The notes under the pieces are model-generated. The model saw only the letters and a list, made by a program, of their open reading frames with translations, had not been told where the DNA came from and did not search any database. Below, one piece after another: positions 24,145 to 33,052 of a stretch of 64,000 nucleotides of DNA (position 1 is the stretch's first letter; each line of letters starts with the position of its first letter). The stretch lies in NCBI GenBank assembly GCA_017538105.1, contig JAFYJN010000008.1:1-64000 (forward strand), read 5' to 3'. The DNA is from Prevotella sp. (GTDB lineage: Bacteria > Bacteroidota > Bacteroidia > Bacteroidales > Bacteroidaceae). The position numbers were made by a program, and so were the translations under genes.

Positions 24145-24753
24145 TTAATAAACGAAATTTTTATCTAATCTTGCTGCCGGGATTATTTGATTATTGTAAT
24201 ACACAAAAGGAATGGAGGCAGGGCAGAACAAGGAATTGAAATGAGGCCAATTGTTGTATTGGTTTCTTGCATAATAAATATACTCAATCTCTTTATTCTT
24301 TCCTGTTGGATGTACAATTTCACCGAACAGATCGGCAAATTCAGCTTTATAGTCGATATTGGATAGCAAAATAAAATCTATTCCTCTTATATTGGAATAT
24401 CCGATGATCCTGTAATTATAATCAAGAATGAACTTATCACGAATCTCTTGTTTTTCTATATGATAGAGGTCTATAACACGTGTAATGTTTTTCTTGTGGA
24501 AATACAATACAAACCCATTGTCTTCGGATTGTTCATCGGAAGTGTGTACGGCATTATCAGCGACTTTCTCAAGATAAAATATCAATGTGTCATTGGTTAT
24601 AGCGAATTCATCAAGAATAAAGCCATTATTTTCATCAACCTCTTCATTGTTGGATACATGAGTCGTTTCTTTATGACAACCAATCAAAAATAGGATCAAG
24701 CAAAAGAAAACGCTAATTAAATGTTTCCGTCTTATATATTTTATTTTCATCAT
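24145..24753 (-). CDS. Small lipoprotein, candidate immunity protein for the RHS toxin
   Basis: The 202-residue protein has a signal peptide with lipobox (LFLIGC) after a basic N-terminus, so it should be a membrane-anchored periplasmic or outer-membrane lipoprotein. I recognise no domain; the body is acidic and rich in Asn, Ile and Tyr. Its start overlaps the 3' end of the RHS gene by 41 bp, the usual position of an immunity gene, and its DNA is as AT-rich as the RHS toxin tip. A lipoprotein immunity factor would guard against a toxin acting outside the cytoplasm, or arriving through the periplasm. All of this is inference from position and composition. Confidence 0.75.
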   Translation of the reverse strand: MMKIKYIRRKHLISVFFCLILFLIGCHKETTHVSNNEEVDENNGFILDEFAITNDTLIFYLEKVADNAVHTSDEQSEDNGFVLYFHKKNITRVIDLYHIEKQEIRDKFILDYNYRIIGYSNIRGIDFILLSNIDYKAEFADLFGEIVHPTGKNKEIEYIYYARNQYNNWPHFNSLFCPASIPFVYYNNQIIPAARLDKNFVY

Positions 24754-27700
24754 AATACTGTATTAAGTTGTTATAAACATCATATATCCTGAAAATAATA
24801 TCAGGATGGCGGCTTGCTGTTAAAAAATCCTCACCGCTAATAGACATAAAGACTAAAGAACCCATATTAGACTGTAAGGTCTCTCGCGAGAGAACATGAG
24901 AATGGTCAAATGTATTAACAATAAAGCCGTATTGTTGCAATGCATATAATATATCTATTGAATTCGATACATCCCTTTCTTTATGCCTTGTCGTTAGTAT
25001 GTTTGTTGAAAATTGACCAATAGTACCTGATATTCTTGCCCATTCTACTTCGGTGTTTCTAATTAACAATCTGAAAAGGATTTCTGATTGTTGTATATCG
25101 TTAACTTGCAAAATAGTACTCCGCTTGCTATTTGAATACAATTTAATAGTTCCCTCTGGAAATTCAGCTATTAGTTTATTAGTTTCTTCTGAATAGACCC
25201 TATCTTTTTTGTTATTTAATCCGACTATTGAAAGAATTTGTTGTCCGATGTTAGTAATCTCATAAAAGTATCCTTTTTGATTATACTTATAGTCCTTTTT
25301 GCCGTTAGGATCAATACGATTCACGGGATCACCTTCGCAATAAGCGAATGGACTAATCTCAGGATTCTTCTCTGCCAAGGAATCCATGGTCGTGAACCGC
25401 CCACCCACGACAGGATCCATCCACCTCGCGCTGAAGTCGTACTCGTCAAGGGGCAGGGTGCGCTCCAGCTCCTTCCCGCCGAACTTGTAGGGCTGCACCG
25501 TGCCTCCCGTGCTCTGCTTGCCGAAGAGCGTGCCGTCGGGGTAGTACTGGTTCCGCTGCTCCACCGTGCCGTCCTGGCTCATCACAATCCGCACGCTGCC
25601 AAGGTGGTCTTTCAGATAGTAGTGGTAGAGGGGCTCGCCGCGCTCGTCGAAGGTGACGTAGCCCTCCTCCGTGAGCAGCATCGACAAAGTGTCGTTGCGG
25701 TATATCACGTTGCCGCAGTAGTCGGTCACCGCCTGCGGGTCGTTCTGGTTGATAGGGGGAAGGATGGGTCCCACGATGCCGCCGCCCATGGGTTCGTTCC
25801 CGCCGATCGTGGAGGCAAGACCGATGGGGCCGCCGGGGTTGAAGGTGGGTATCGTCCAGTATTCCGCCCTGAGCTTGTTTCCCGCCGCGTCGTAGGTGAA
25901 CTTCATCTTCGTGTCGTCGGAAAAGGTTATTTGTCCCGGCAAATTTAGCGAATTATATTCAATTGACGTAATTTCCCGGTTCAAATCTTTCGTCATGTTG
26001 CCGTTTCCGTCGTATTCGTACTCCACGGCGCTGTCCGCCAGGTCCTGGAAGTGGTGCGCCGCGTTGTACGTGGGCTGCGAGGCGACCGCGTCGTCGCACT
26101 TGACCAGGCGGTTGTCGTCGTACTCCATCGTCAGGTCGTCGATGAGTCCCGCGCCGCTGTCCTTCGGGCCTCTCCTCTTGAGCGAGGTGACGTTGCCCAT
26201 CGCGTCGTAGGTGAGGTTCTCGTTGAAGGTCTGCGCGTTGGTGCCCAGCGAGCTGCCCGTGCGGTAGTTGGCAGCCGTGAGCCGCCCCATGCCGTCGTAG
26301 GTGAACCTGTAGCCCCTGTAGTCGGTGACGGAGCTGCCCGTCCACAGCATGGCGCTGACCTTTCCGGACCATTGGGGCGCGGAGGGCGTTATGCCCCACG
26401 ACGTCCCCTCGTAGGCCAGCACTTCGAGGAACCGCTGACCCTGTATCTTCGTCGGCCACGAGCGGACGTTGTAGTCGTAGGAGGTCGTCTCCAGCCCGCC
26501 AGTTACCTTCGCGGCCACACGTCCCATCGCGTCGTAGGTATAGCGTGCGATCATTACGGGCGAACTCCCGTTAACCGAGTGGGTGACGGTGAGTGGTCTG
26601 CCGACATGGTCGTAGGCGTATGTGTACCTTTCCGTGAGCGTCGCTTTCCGTGGTGCGGAGTGTACCAGCTCCCTTTCCACCGGCCTTCCCGTGAAGTCGT
26701 AGCCGGTATATTCACTGTCGTAACCTCCGAGGATGTTCCTGTTGTGCGTCTGTATCAGCCGCTCCCTGGGGTCGTAATAGAATGCCGCGAGGCTATAGAC
26801 CGGCGTGTCCGCCAGCGGCAGCCTCGCCGCAGCCTTTCCGGTAACCAGCCCGTAATGCCATCTAGCCTGTCTGCCTCCGGGCTTGCCCTTCCTGAAGGAC
26901 AAGGAGTCGATGCCTTCCGCGAAAACATAGCTGTCGTAATAGGTGGCGGTGAGAGCCACGGCTGCGGCGAGCGTGACGTTGGACACGGTGTAGCCGAGCA
27001 GCTGGCCCGTTCCCGTGAATGCGCACCTGGGAGCCTGTACGGCATACAACTGCGCGTCTGCCGTTGGCACGTCGTAGGTACACAGGCCCGTGAGGCATTC
27101 CCTCCCCAGCGAATCGTAGGCGTGGAAGGTGCTCTTTCCGAGCGTCCGCTGCACGGCATCCTGCGTGTATGCCACCCGTCCGTCGGTGTCGGCGGCTATC
27201 CTCGTCCATCCCGCCCCGGGTTTCTTCACGCCGCACACCCTGCGCAGGCCGTCGTGGCGGTAGAGGTAGGCGTAGTCATCAAGCGCGGACTGCGGGACGG
27301 TGCCCGACGACGGGTTGCCGCCGATGGCCGGCGGAAGCACGGCACACAGCAGACCGTCGACGGTATAGACATAGTACGTGTCGAGGAAGGTCCTGGAGTT
27401 CCCCGTGCCCAGCACAACCCTGTCGAGCACCGTATTCCCCCTCCTGTCTGTGAACCGCAGGCGCGAACGCCCGTCCTCATCCGCCGTCCTCGCCACGGAG
27501 AGCGTTCCGTCGGGATAGGTGCCCGCCACAGTGATGACGGAACCCTGCTCGGTGACGGTGGCTGCCGTATGCCTGAGGCACGTGAGCGAGTCGGCGCCGT
27601 CCTTGTTCGTCATGTACGCACTGTTGCATGCACGTCCCGCCTGCCGCCATGCCGCCCCCGGACCATACCGGGACACCTCCCTGCCGAGCGGTGCCGCCTC

Positions 27701-28174
27701 GTACAGCAGCAGCGATGACGGGTCGGTGTCGCCGTAGGCGGTGACGGCGGCCGAGCGTACGTCGACAGGCTCCGCGCACATACTGGCAGCAGCCGTCATG
27801 GGCACGTCCTGCCACACGGCTGTCGTACGCCCCCAGGCGTCGTACTGCCACATGGTGAGCAGGTCGCGCCCGTCGGGAGCAGCACCTACCCTCACATGCT
27901 GCGTATCCCTGTCCAGCCCGTCGGGATAGGATACCTCGAGCGTGCCGTCGTCAGGGTTTTCCGACCGTGCGGTGAACACAGCCACGTAGGGGTAGCCCGC
28001 GTACTCCAGCAGCTTGGGCACCGGCACGGTGTCGAGCGTATCGGGCAGATACGGCGTGAGCGGCCCGAAAGGGTCAATCTGTGCGGACGCGTTGAGCGCG
28101 GCGGCGGCAAAGGCCGCCAGGACGGCAGCTTTCCTGCCGTGAATGCTGTTGCCTTTCTTCTCCATAGCCTTCAT
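24713..28174 (-). CDS. RHS repeat protein with C-terminal toxin-like tip
   Basis: This 1153-residue protein has a signal peptide (AAFAAAALNASAQ) and then many YD/RHS repeats (YDAMGRVAAKV, YDGMGRLTAAN). The RHS-associated core is DHLGSVRIVMSQDG, YKFGGKELERTLPLDEYDFS, SARWMDPVVGGRFTTMD and PVNRIDPNGK. The DPNG motif near residue 957 is where the core is expected to be cut by its aspartyl-protease-like activity. The remaining ~195 residues (DNA 24713-25300) are a separate tip encoded by AT-rich DNA. The tip has EVEW, then HSH, then SGED, an order of Glu, His-x-His and Ser-x-x-Asp that resembles a JAB/JAMM metallopeptidase with longer spacing. It follows the first RHS gene after 3 bp and overlaps the candidate immunity gene. 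Confidence 0.9.
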   Translation of the reverse strand: MKAMEKKGNSIHGRKAAVLAAFAAAALNASAQIDPFGPLTPYLPDTLDTVPVPKLLEYAGYPYVAVFTARSENPDDGTLEVSYPDGLDRDTQHVRVGAAPDGRDLLTMWQYDAWGRTTAVWQDVPMTAAASMCAEPVDVRSAAVTAYGDTDPSSLLLYEAAPLGREVSRYGPGAAWRQAGRACNSAYMTNKDGADSLTCLRHTAATVTEQGSVITVAGTYPDGTLSVARTADEDGRSRLRFTDRRGNTVLDRVVLGTGNSRTFLDTYYVYTVDGLLCAVLPPAIGGNPSSGTVPQSALDDYAYLYRHDGLRRVCGVKKPGAGWTRIAADTDGRVAYTQDAVQRTLGKSTFHAYDSLGRECLTGLCTYDVPTADAQLYAVQAPRCAFTGTGQLLGYTVSNVTLAAAVALTATYYDSYVFAEGIDSLSFRKGKPGGRQARWHYGLVTGKAAARLPLADTPVYSLAAFYYDPRERLIQTHNRNILGGYDSEYTGYDFTGRPVERELVHSAPRKATLTERYTYAYDHVGRPLTVTHSVNGSSPVMIARYTYDAMGRVAAKVTGGLETTSYDYNVRSWPTKIQGQRFLEVLAYEGTSWGITPSAPQWSGKVSAMLWTGSSVTDYRGYRFTYDGMGRLTAANYRTGSSLGTNAQTFNENLTYDAMGNVTSLKRRGPKDSGAGLIDDLTMEYDDNRLVKCDDAVASQPTYNAAHHFQDLADSAVEYEYDGNGNMTKDLNREITSIEYNSLNLPGQITFSDDTKMKFTYDAAGNKLRAEYWTIPTFNPGGPIGLASTIGGNEPMGGGIVGPILPPINQNDPQAVTDYCGNVIYRNDTLSMLLTEEGYVTFDERGEPLYHYYLKDHLGSVRIVMSQDGTVEQRNQYYPDGTLFGKQSTGGTVQPYKFGGKELERTLPLDEYDFSARWMDPVVGGRFTTMDSLAEKNPEISPFAYCEGDPVNRIDPNGKKDYKYNQKGYFYEITNIGQQILSIVGLNNKKDRVYSEETNKLIAEFPEGTIKLYSNSKRSTILQVNDIQQSEILFRLLIRNTEVEWARISGTIGQFSTNILTTRHKERDVSNSIDILYALQQYGFIVNTFDHSHVLSRETLQSNMGSLVFMSISGEDFLTASRHPDIIFRIYDVYNNLIQYYDENKIYKTETFN

Positions 28175-28177
28175 GTG

Positions 28178-31100
28178 TCAGTATTGGTAGTCGTACCTTT
28201 TTAGTATATGACGGATCTTCTCATCCCCTGTTCCCTGGCCGTCATCGGCATCCTCGTAGAAGTAGCTCTCACGGAGCCGCCCGAAAGTGTCGTACTTGTA
28301 CAGCGTGTTGTTACCGTCGGGATCCATCTCACCGACGAGGCGCAGCCCGTCATAGAGGAACAGCCTGACCAGCACGCGGGGTAAGTACTGCTGCTGCATC
28401 AGGCCGAAGTATCGGAACGGGTAGAAATCGTCCTCCCTCATCATTTCGAAATCGTCGAGACTGACGGCGGCGTTGGCCTTCTCCGCCGTAACGTTGTCCA
28501 CACGCGCCATGATGCGCTGCCCCTTCTTGCCCCAGAAGAGTACCGTGCGCAGCCCGTCGCGCGTCAGTTCCTGCGGGTTGCCGTAGGCATCGGTGGCATG
28601 TACGGTGTAGCAGTGCCTGACGTACTGTCCCCCGTATGACGTGGCCACGTCCTGCAGGTAGGGTATGCCCGTGGCGGTGGTTGCGTAGGTGTTGGTCACC
28701 GTTCTTGTCAGCCCGCCGTCCTGCTCCGTCATCGTCACCGGGGGGTTGAGCAGGTGCCGCTGCACCATCCACTGGCAGCCTGCCACGTCGGCGGGGTATG
28801 CGTAGGTGACGGTGTGCGTCGTTCCGTCGCTCATGGGCGACGACTCGGAGGAGACCAGCCGGGAAGAGTTGTAAGCGACTGACTTCGATATCGTGAAGGG
28901 CGTGGCGATCCCCGGGGTGTAGGTGCTCTCTGTAACCAGTGTGGGGAGATACGAGCACGTCCTGGTCTTGGTGAGCCATCCCGCTCCAGCCGCCGAGGGG
29001 TTGGGATCCGTCGGGAAAATGACAGCCTCCTGATAGGCGGTGACCATGTCTGCGTGAGCTGTCGGAGAGTAGGTGATGCGCTGCTCGTAGAGCTTCCTCC
29101 CAAGGGAGTCGAAGCGTTCCACGGACTGCAGCCTGCCGCGTTCATGCGACCGGCTGGTGAACGGGAAGGCCGCAGAGCTGCCCACGGGTGTCTGGTAGTA
29201 CGCGGCGGTGTCAGGGTGCGCCACGCCATGGATGTCGGTGCCGTAGTTCGAGAAGCGGTAGTGTGTGAAGCCGTGGGAGGTGCCGCTTCCGTCGAGGGTC
29301 TCCTCGATGACCGATGAGTAGCCCACGTCGGGCGTGTTGTGCGACGTGGTGTGCATACGGTAGCCCGTCGCAGACTTGAGTTCCAGATAAGCCCCTCCGG
29401 CGGTGTACGTCAGCTCGTATGGCGGCGTACCCGCCGATATGCCGCTGCTGTTCTGACCGCCGATGGTGTCGGAATAGTGGTATTTCCTGCAAACGGATCG
29501 GTTGCCGTACCTGTCACTCTCGTTTATCTCCTTCACCCGCAGGCCGCCGACGTGTGAAATGCCGGGAACGGGAACGACCGTGGCGTGGTCTGCTCCCACT
29601 GTGGCGGAGCAGTCGTTGAGTTCATAGGTAAACTGGGTTACCGCCCCCGTGGGCCACGTAATCCTCGTGAGTGTCTCGGCCTTGGTGTACGTCAGGTTGG
29701 GCATGACCACGCCGAAGGTGGGGGCGGGTGTGCCGGACAGCGGGTAACTCTCACCTGTATAGTATCCCCACGAGTCGGTCTTGGCCATGACGCAGTTCAC
29801 AGGCATCTGTGCGCCGTAGTCAAACGAATAGCAAGGCATGTTGTCCGCAGATGTATTCTCGGGAATGGCCGGCAGGTGCGTCTGCGGCGTATATGTCTTG
29901 GCTGGAATCCCCTCCCTGAACTCCATGCGCTCGAGTTTGTACTTGCCGAAACGCCTGATCTTGAAGAACACAGACCACGGCTTGTCGCCAAGCTTGCTCT
30001 CGAAGGCCATGCGGTAGAGGTACTTGTACTTAAGCGTCGAGCTGATCCTCTCCCTAATGACGGCATCGGATTCGCCTGGGAGCGAGCCTACGCCCATGAA
30101 CACGAAGAACTGATTGACGGGATCCTCCTGCTCGATGAAGTACACGGGGCCGCGAATTTGCCCTCTCTGCGACCAGTACAGCGACTCGCCGAAAAGGTCG
30201 CCGTAGTCGGAGACACTCTCGTAGTCGAGGGTTACCTTCTCGCTGTCTGTCTCGATTGTCTTCAAGAGGACGGGGAAGAGCAGGAAGCCCGTATAGCCTT
30301 TCCTTCCGGTGTTGTAGGGGTCGGTAATGTAGGTGTATGCACCGTAGAGGTTGACGTACTGCGGGACATACCTGATGTCGCACATCAGGCAGTCAGTGTC
30401 GTAGGTCAGCGTGATGATCCTGTTAGAAGGCGTGGTTATCTTGGTGAGCTTCCACGTAGTGGGGATGAGGTCGCTGTTATTACGGTTGTAATAGGGAATG
30501 CTGAACTCCGTGGCCTGGATCCCGCCGAACTCGTACCTGCAGCCGTCTGGGGTGACGAGGGTGAACTTGTTGAAGAAGCGGTTGTTGCGGATGTTTCCCG
30601 TCCAGTTGTTCGTGTTGATCCTCGTGCGTATCTGCTGCAGACCGATGAAGCCCTCGCCTTCTGAAGGATTGAACTCCACCTTGATGTCGTCGTCGGAGAC
30701 CACCGTCCATCCTCCCTGTGCGTTGAGGTAGAAGTTGCCCGTATAGCCGCAGAAGTCGAAGGCGAACTCGTCGGCAGTCAGCTCATAGTGCCCGAAGTCG
30801 TCGAGGAAAGCACCGCCCGTATGCGCAGCGAACTGGGTATCGGTGATGCCCGCCATCTCCGTGGCATGGCCGTAGAACCCCCTCGCCACGCCGTTGGAGT
30901 TCATCTTCTCGTCGGGCTCACAGCGCACGGTGCGCGTAATCTGCCCTCCTGCCCGCAACGTCCATCCGACACCCAGGGAGCCGGGCTGCTGGTGCGGCCT
31001 GACGGAGGCGAGGTGATAGGAGATGGAGACGGGCATGCCGTAGGCTCCCGTCTTGATTTCGTGAATGGGTATGTTGATCTCGGGAACGCCGGTGAAAAGA

Positions 31101-31243
31101 CTCACGGGTACGGAACCGTATGTGCCCAGGTGCGCCGCATCGGGAGCCTGGATGTTCTCCACGGGCATCAACTGGCCGGAGGCCGGCAATGTGGCTGCTA
31201 TGGCGGCTATCACAGCAAGTAAAATCTTCGTTTTCTTCATCAT
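28178..31243 (-). CDS. RHS-type protein, N-terminal partner
   Basis: The 1021-residue exported protein (signal peptide LLAVIAAIAATLPASGQ) carries the N-terminal module common to Bacteroidota RHS proteins, including GMPVSISYHLASVRPHQQPG and LGVGWTLRAGGQITRTV. It ends with a single YD repeat (LYKYDTFGRLRESYFYED) and a final DYQY. It lacks the RHS core and toxin tip, which the next gene supplies 3 bp downstream. The two products probably act together as a split shell, analogous to two-part RHS or TcB/TcC systems; the comparison is structural inference. Codon use is GC-rich relative to the flanking genes. Confidence 0.85.
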   Translation of the reverse strand: MMKKTKILLAVIAAIAATLPASGQLMPVENIQAPDAAHLGTYGSVPVSLFTGVPEINIPIHEIKTGAYGMPVSISYHLASVRPHQQPGSLGVGWTLRAGGQITRTVRCEPDEKMNSNGVARGFYGHATEMAGITDTQFAAHTGGAFLDDFGHYELTADEFAFDFCGYTGNFYLNAQGGWTVVSDDDIKVEFNPSEGEGFIGLQQIRTRINTNNWTGNIRNNRFFNKFTLVTPDGCRYEFGGIQATEFSIPYYNRNNSDLIPTTWKLTKITTPSNRIITLTYDTDCLMCDIRYVPQYVNLYGAYTYITDPYNTGRKGYTGFLLFPVLLKTIETDSEKVTLDYESVSDYGDLFGESLYWSQRGQIRGPVYFIEQEDPVNQFFVFMGVGSLPGESDAVIRERISSTLKYKYLYRMAFESKLGDKPWSVFFKIRRFGKYKLERMEFREGIPAKTYTPQTHLPAIPENTSADNMPCYSFDYGAQMPVNCVMAKTDSWGYYTGESYPLSGTPAPTFGVVMPNLTYTKAETLTRITWPTGAVTQFTYELNDCSATVGADHATVVPVPGISHVGGLRVKEINESDRYGNRSVCRKYHYSDTIGGQNSSGISAGTPPYELTYTAGGAYLELKSATGYRMHTTSHNTPDVGYSSVIEETLDGSGTSHGFTHYRFSNYGTDIHGVAHPDTAAYYQTPVGSSAAFPFTSRSHERGRLQSVERFDSLGRKLYEQRITYSPTAHADMVTAYQEAVIFPTDPNPSAAGAGWLTKTRTCSYLPTLVTESTYTPGIATPFTISKSVAYNSSRLVSSESSPMSDGTTHTVTYAYPADVAGCQWMVQRHLLNPPVTMTEQDGGLTRTVTNTYATTATGIPYLQDVATSYGGQYVRHCYTVHATDAYGNPQELTRDGLRTVLFWGKKGQRIMARVDNVTAEKANAAVSLDDFEMMREDDFYPFRYFGLMQQQYLPRVLVRLFLYDGLRLVGEMDPDGNNTLYKYDTFGRLRESYFYEDADDGQGTGDEKIRHILKRYDYQY

Positions 31244-31309
31244 GTTGGATAATAATGTTTAGGGTTTAGGGTAGAGTGTTTAGTGTTCTGACTCGTCGCT
31301 TGTCTCTCG

Positions 31310-32530
31310 TCACTTGACCGTTATCTTCGCCGTCTCTTTCCGGCCGTCTGCCCATATCGTGAGGGTGAACACGCCGCGCGTGCAGCGTGAGAGGTCGACA
31401 ACGGAGGTGTGCTGCCCGGCGGAGAGAATGGCTTCGGGCAGCAGCCAGACGGTCTTGCCGTCGGAGGTGAAGATGGCGGCGGCGAAGGAGGCATTGCGGG
31501 AGAGATACCATGTGAGCTGTCCGGAAAGACCGCCGCCGTAGGAGGTGAGGGAATAGGAGGTGAGCGGGGAACCGCCTGGGGAAAGCGGGCCGGAGCCCTC
31601 CCCGCCTCGGGCAAGCAAAAATGTGCCGCCGTTGACGCTTGATCCGCCACCTGTTGACAAACCGGCAACATTTTCACGCAGCCGTTCGTTCTCGGGATCG
31701 TAGGCCAATGTCTCCTGCTCTCGCGGAGAAAGGTAGAAGGCCTCGGTGGCGGAATCATCACCGTAGGCCTCCGTGGTGACGGTGAGCACGGGATAGCGGT
31801 AGCCTCCGGCGAAGAAATGATAGGTGTCGGTGGTGCGGAGGAGCCTGTCGCCCTGCATCCGTCCATGGACGCTGTCGGCCGTGAAGGGAGGCAGGCTGTC
31901 GAGCAGTGCCTCCATGGCGGGGCGCGTATATACGGGCAGCAGGTCGGCTCCCTCGCGGCGCACCACGTGCAGGCGCAGCACGTGGCGCAGGGTGTCGCCG
32001 CCGGGGGTGACCATCGTGCCGGATGCATCGGCCTTGACGGTGGTGTGGCCGAAGGTGCGGCAGTAGGTGCGCTCGCAGTACTGCGAGGTGCCGTGGAAGG
32101 GGGCGGAGAGGCTGTCGCCGTAGGCGAAGGGGTAGCGCAGCAGTGTCTCGGGCATGGTGTATCGTATGAGCCACTGGTTGTTCTCCGTCCCCGGGGAGAG
32201 AAGGGTGTCGCCGCGCAGCAGGGTGTAGCGGCGGGTGCGGCGTGCGATGGCCATGAGCGTATCGGTGGTATCGGAGGGTAGCAGATACTCTACCTTCAGC
32301 TTTCCGTCCATCTCGTGCAGGTCGGAGAAGTCCCACATGCGCCCGCGCCCTGCCTCGCCCACGTCGGGAGGTGCCACCTGCACCTCATTCAGCAGGTCGC
32401 CCTCACGCGGCGCGTTGGCCGGAGAGGTGAGCACCTGCGCTGAGACCGATTCAGAAACAATCATCAGTATTACAATTATGGAAACGTTCGTTTTTACGAA
32501 TCTGTTTATGTGTTTACCTTTCTGTCGCAT
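31310..32530 (-). CDS. Secreted protein with type-9-secretion-like C-terminus
   Basis: The 406-residue protein has a signal peptide (VILMIVSESVSAQ) after a long basic N-terminus. Its middle is Thr/Arg-rich, with no domain I know, and contains a Gly/Ser-rich linker (LSTGGGSSVNGGTFLLARGG). The C-terminus (QHTSVVDLSRCTRGVFTLTI, ending KETAKITVK) resembles a type-9-secretion sorting domain. It lies directly upstream of the two RHS genes on the same strand, 66 bp away, and has the same GC-rich composition. It may therefore be an accessory surface factor for the RHS pair; that is inference. Confidence 0.8.
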   Translation of the reverse strand: MRQKGKHINRFVKTNVSIIVILMIVSESVSAQVLTSPANAPREGDLLNEVQVAPPDVGEAGRGRMWDFSDLHEMDGKLKVEYLLPSDTTDTLMAIARRTRRYTLLRGDTLLSPGTENNQWLIRYTMPETLLRYPFAYGDSLSAPFHGTSQYCERTYCRTFGHTTVKADASGTMVTPGGDTLRHVLRLHVVRREGADLLPVYTRPAMEALLDSLPPFTADSVHGRMQGDRLLRTTDTYHFFAGGYRYPVLTVTTEAYGDDSATEAFYLSPREQETLAYDPENERLRENVAGLSTGGGSSVNGGTFLLARGGEGSGPLSPGGSPLTSYSLTSYGGGLSGQLTWYLSRNASFAAAIFTSDGKTVWLLPEAILSAGQHTSVVDLSRCTRGVFTLTIWADGRKETAKITVK

Positions 32531-32536
32531 TGATTT

Positions 32537-32998
32537 CTATTCTCCAGTTTGCTTAATGGTTATGCTTTTTTGATCCTCTTCGTAGTATCCCATGACCGAA
32601 AAACGGAATTCTCGTTTTTTACCTGAATTATTTTCTGTAGCTGTCAATTCTATTTCCTGATCACTTACCTTCTTTATTTTCAACCAGTCAGTCTGTATAT
32701 ATGGATAGGTTTTTGTATGCTCGCCTCCATATTCAAAATCATTACCTGTTATATATTCTACACCGGGGTTCATCGTGTTGTTTATATACAATGACATTTC
32801 CCTGTTGCCATTTTGTCTAAGTATGTGGATTCCTCCTGTTGAAGGGAATTGGTAGGATGCAGGGAAAAGAGGGGTCGTGTCATCTTCTCCCTGACAGGAA
32901 ATGACAAAGAATATGGACATGGCACAGAGACTGCTCAAAATATGGTTCTGGAAGTAAAAAAAGGATATTGCGTTGTAATGGCGTTGTCGTATTTTCAT
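32537..32998 (-). CDS. Lipoprotein with BACON-like domain
   Basis: The 153-residue lipoprotein has a lipobox in FFVISCQG. The folded part has the pattern of a BACON/Ig-like module: DWLKIKKVSDQEIELTATEN, then SGKKREFRFSVMGYYE and the closing KSITIKQTGE. BACON domains occur in Bacteroidota surface proteins and are thought to mediate carbohydrate or mucin contact. A later in-frame ATG (MSIFFVISCQ) would still leave the lipobox but a very short signal. Its stop is 6 bp from the start of the next gene, so the two are probably co-transcribed. Confidence 0.75.
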   Translation of the reverse strand: MKIRQRHYNAISFFYFQNHILSSLCAMSIFFVISCQGEDDTTPLFPASYQFPSTGGIHILRQNGNREMSLYINNTMNPGVEYITGNDFEYGGEHTKTYPYIQTDWLKIKKVSDQEIELTATENNSGKKREFRFSVMGYYEEDQKSITIKQTGE

Positions 32999-33052
32999 AA
33001 GATAGTGAAACAGATTTCTTTAAGTTAAATACTAACGATATATGAAATGAAG

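Noticed and set aside
26051-27718. A 555-codon open frame on the plus strand
   Set aside because: It is antisense to the GC-rich RHS gene, where stop codons are rare; there is no signal or domain.
28170-28185. Frameshift splitting one RHS gene into two
   Set aside because: The downstream reading frame starts with its own signal peptide (AAALNASAQ), which a broken gene would not have.
31257-31290. Telomere-like TTTAGGG words
   Set aside because: Only two copies occur, within the CACTAAAC repeat family read on the other strand; coincidence is enough to explain them.
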